From positions 1 to 5,102 of the forward strand of contig JAJTCI010000188.1 of assembly GCA_021323155.1 (NCBI GenBank): a DNA stretch of 5,102 nucleotides, given 5' to 3'. The translations under genes and the position numbers were made by a program. Of this stretch, positions 3,710-5,102 are shown piece by piece. Positions within the stretch are counted from its first letter, which is position 1. Each line of letters opens with the position of its first letter. Origin of the DNA: Chitinophagaceae bacterium. Lineage in GTDB: Bacteria; Bacteroidota; Bacteroidia; Chitinophagales; Chitinophagaceae. Below the pieces are notes generated by a model. It saw only the letters and a list, made by a program, of their open reading frames with translations, searched no databases and was not told the DNA's origin.

Positions 3710-5098
3710 ATGAAAAGGAAATATTTACTCATTGCAGTCGTGTTGCTATTTACCGCCTGCAGCAAAAAAGATGATGTTGCCGCACCACAACCACAACCAC
3801 GTTTGGTAGAAGCATTGCCAGCCACCATCACTTCCGATATGATACTGGATGCCAATAAAGATTATACGCTCACGGGGCAGGTGATCGTAAAAAACAATGC
3901 TTCGTTGACCATCCCTGCCGGTGTAACCGTTTTTGTCACCAAGAGCGAGGATGTTGCCACCAAAGGATTGCTGTTGGTAACCCAGGGCTCGAAACTGTTT
4001 GTGAACGGCACCATAGACCAGCCGGTGGTGTTTACCTCCGCCGCGACGACCAAGGCGCCGGGTGACTGGGGTGGCGTTGTTATCATGGGCAAAGCACCGA
4101 CAAACGTTGTTTCAGGTAATGCCGTAGGGTTGGCTGTATCTGATGATACGAAGTATGGCGGCGCGGACCCGATGGATAATTCAGGCTCGATAAAATATTT
4201 GCGTGTAGAATATGCCGGTGGGATCAACCCCGCGGCGGAAGAAGAGTGGAACATTGACCAGGTGAGCGGTTTTTCACTGGCGAGCGTTGGCAGCGGCACT
4301 ACGATAGATCATGTGATGGTGAGCCACTCGCGCGATGACGGGTTTCAATTCGTGGGTGGAACTGTAAACGCCACGCACCTGATCGCGTTCAATAATGGTG
4401 ATGATGATTTTGATTTTGATCACGGGTATACCGGTAAGATGCAATACCTGGTCTCCTACCGTACCCAACTTAATTCTACCCATGCATTAAGGGCCAACGC
4501 ACTGGAGACATACAACGATAAATGGCCTACAACGAATATCCCGTATACGCGGCCGGTCATTTCCAATATGACCATCATCGGTCCGCAGGGAGTGGAGAGC
4601 ACGCCAACGAATCTCAACCAGGCAGTATACTTACGCAAGGGAACAAGGATCGCTATGGAGAATTCTATCATTGCCGAGTATCCGAAAGGTGGACTGATGG
4701 TTTGCCCAAAGACAAGGATCCCCCTCATCCAGAACACCGGTTCGATCTTCAGGAACAACCTTGTGCAGAGCGACAGCCTGAGCAAATCGTTCAGCTTCGA
4801 CCGTGGATGGGACCCTGCCGGATTTTACGGGGTACTCGCAGATCCTGAACTAAAGGATTACGCGGTAAACAGCGTTAATCAAAACCAGTTGATCGAAACC
4901 TCCGCGGAGCTTAACCTGGCCGCTATGTATAGTACCAACGGCCCGGACCTGACACCCGTTGCAGGATCACCAGCATTGACGGGGGCTAAATTCACTGACT
5001 CGGACTTCACTACGTTCTTTAACGTGGTACCATTCAGGGGTGCGATCGGCACCGTGAACTGGGCAGCTGCGAGTAAGTGGGCTGTGTGGAAGTATTAG
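3710..5098 (+). CDS. Surface lipoprotein, probable parallel beta-helix, function unknown
   Basis: A 462-residue predicted outer-membrane lipoprotein. MKRKYLLIAVVLLFTAC is a signal-peptidase II leader with lipobox FTAC and lipidated C17. SKKDD follows, resembling the lysine-plus-acidic export tag that sends Bacteroidota lipoproteins to the cell surface, and then a PQPQPR linker. The body has repeated short beta segments with Gly/Asn/Asp turns: DWGGVVIMGKAPTN near 119-132, IKYLRVEYAGG near 161-171, SRDDGFQFVGGTVNATHLIA near 207-226, NNGDDDFDFDHG at 228-239, and FRGAIGTVNW at 442-451. These blocks match a large Bacteroidota lipoprotein family, often sited beside TonB-dependent receptors, with no defined function that I know of. 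None of the other genes in this window is a receptor. An ATG at 3701 would add MSL; the 3710 start gives the usual leader. The gene ends in tandem in-frame stops TAG TAA. Confidence 0.88.
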   Translation: MKRKYLLIAVVLLFTACSKKDDVAAPQPQPRLVEALPATITSDMILDANKDYTLTGQVIVKNNASLTIPAGVTVFVTKSEDVATKGLLLVTQGSKLFVNGTIDQPVVFTSAATTKAPGDWGGVVIMGKAPTNVVSGNAVGLAVSDDTKYGGADPMDNSGSIKYLRVEYAGGINPAAEEEWNIDQVSGFSLASVGSGTTIDHVMVSHSRDDGFQFVGGTVNATHLIAFNNGDDDFDFDHGYTGKMQYLVSYRTQLNSTHALRANALETYNDKWPTTNIPYTRPVISNMTIIGPQGVESTPTNLNQAVYLRKGTRIAMENSIIAEYPKGGLMVCPKTRIPLIQNTGSIFRNNLVQSDSLSKSFSFDRGWDPAGFYGVLADPELKDYAVNSVNQNQLIETSAELNLAAMYSTNGPDLTPVAGSPALTGAKFTDSDFTTFFNVVPFRGAIGTVNWAAASKWAVWKY

Positions 5099-5102
5099 TA
5101 AT

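Noticed and set aside
3862..4299. 145-codon minus-strand open frame
   Set aside because: Entirely antisense to the conserved lipoprotein gene and without family features.

Overview
The window looks like chromosomal DNA from the phylum Bacteroidota, probably near the Chitinophagaceae. Four things suggest this: promoter boxes matching the TAnnTTTG -7 consensus of that phylum, weak or absent Shine-Dalgarno sequences, a lipoprotein with a charged surface-export tag after its lipobox cysteine, and protein families typical of the group. The taxon is inferred from these features, not from a search.

Layout. Positions 1-2109 are read on the minus strand. In transcription order they hold a Crp/Fnr-family regulator (1531-2109), a 341-bp spacer with a perfect FNR-like dyad (1261-1278) and a good -7 box (1209-1216), an NADP-binding oxidoreductase of the F420-reductase-like family (527-1189), and a YceI-family periplasmic lipid-binding protein cut off by the window edge (1-474). 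The last two probably form an operon. Divergent from the regulator is a TRIC/UPF0126 seven-helix membrane protein (2194-2811). The 84-bp divergent region contains several dyads, including an 8-bp inverted repeat that lies in a -7 box for the regulator and a -7-like box for the channel.

Positions 2812-3709 carry no convincing intact gene. They hold a minus-strand intrinsic terminator candidate, an 11-bp tandem repeat (six units), seven same-orientation copies of a 20- or 25-bp repeat with a TTGC...GCAA dyad, a 46/45-bp tandem duplication, two operator-sized dyads, and a 50-codon open stretch that may be a gene relic. The long open frames on the minus strand here are repeat-driven and not genes.

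Positions 3710-5098 encode a 462-residue surface lipoprotein of a Bacteroidota family with a probable parallel beta-helix fold and no known function.

How the parts may work together (inference): the Crp/Fnr-like regulator may bind the dyad about 64 bp upstream of the predicted start of oxidoreductase transcription and so control the oxidoreductase-YceI pair. The most unusual part of the window is the repeat tract, whose repeat-bearing minus strand runs towards an intrinsic terminator with no gene to terminate.
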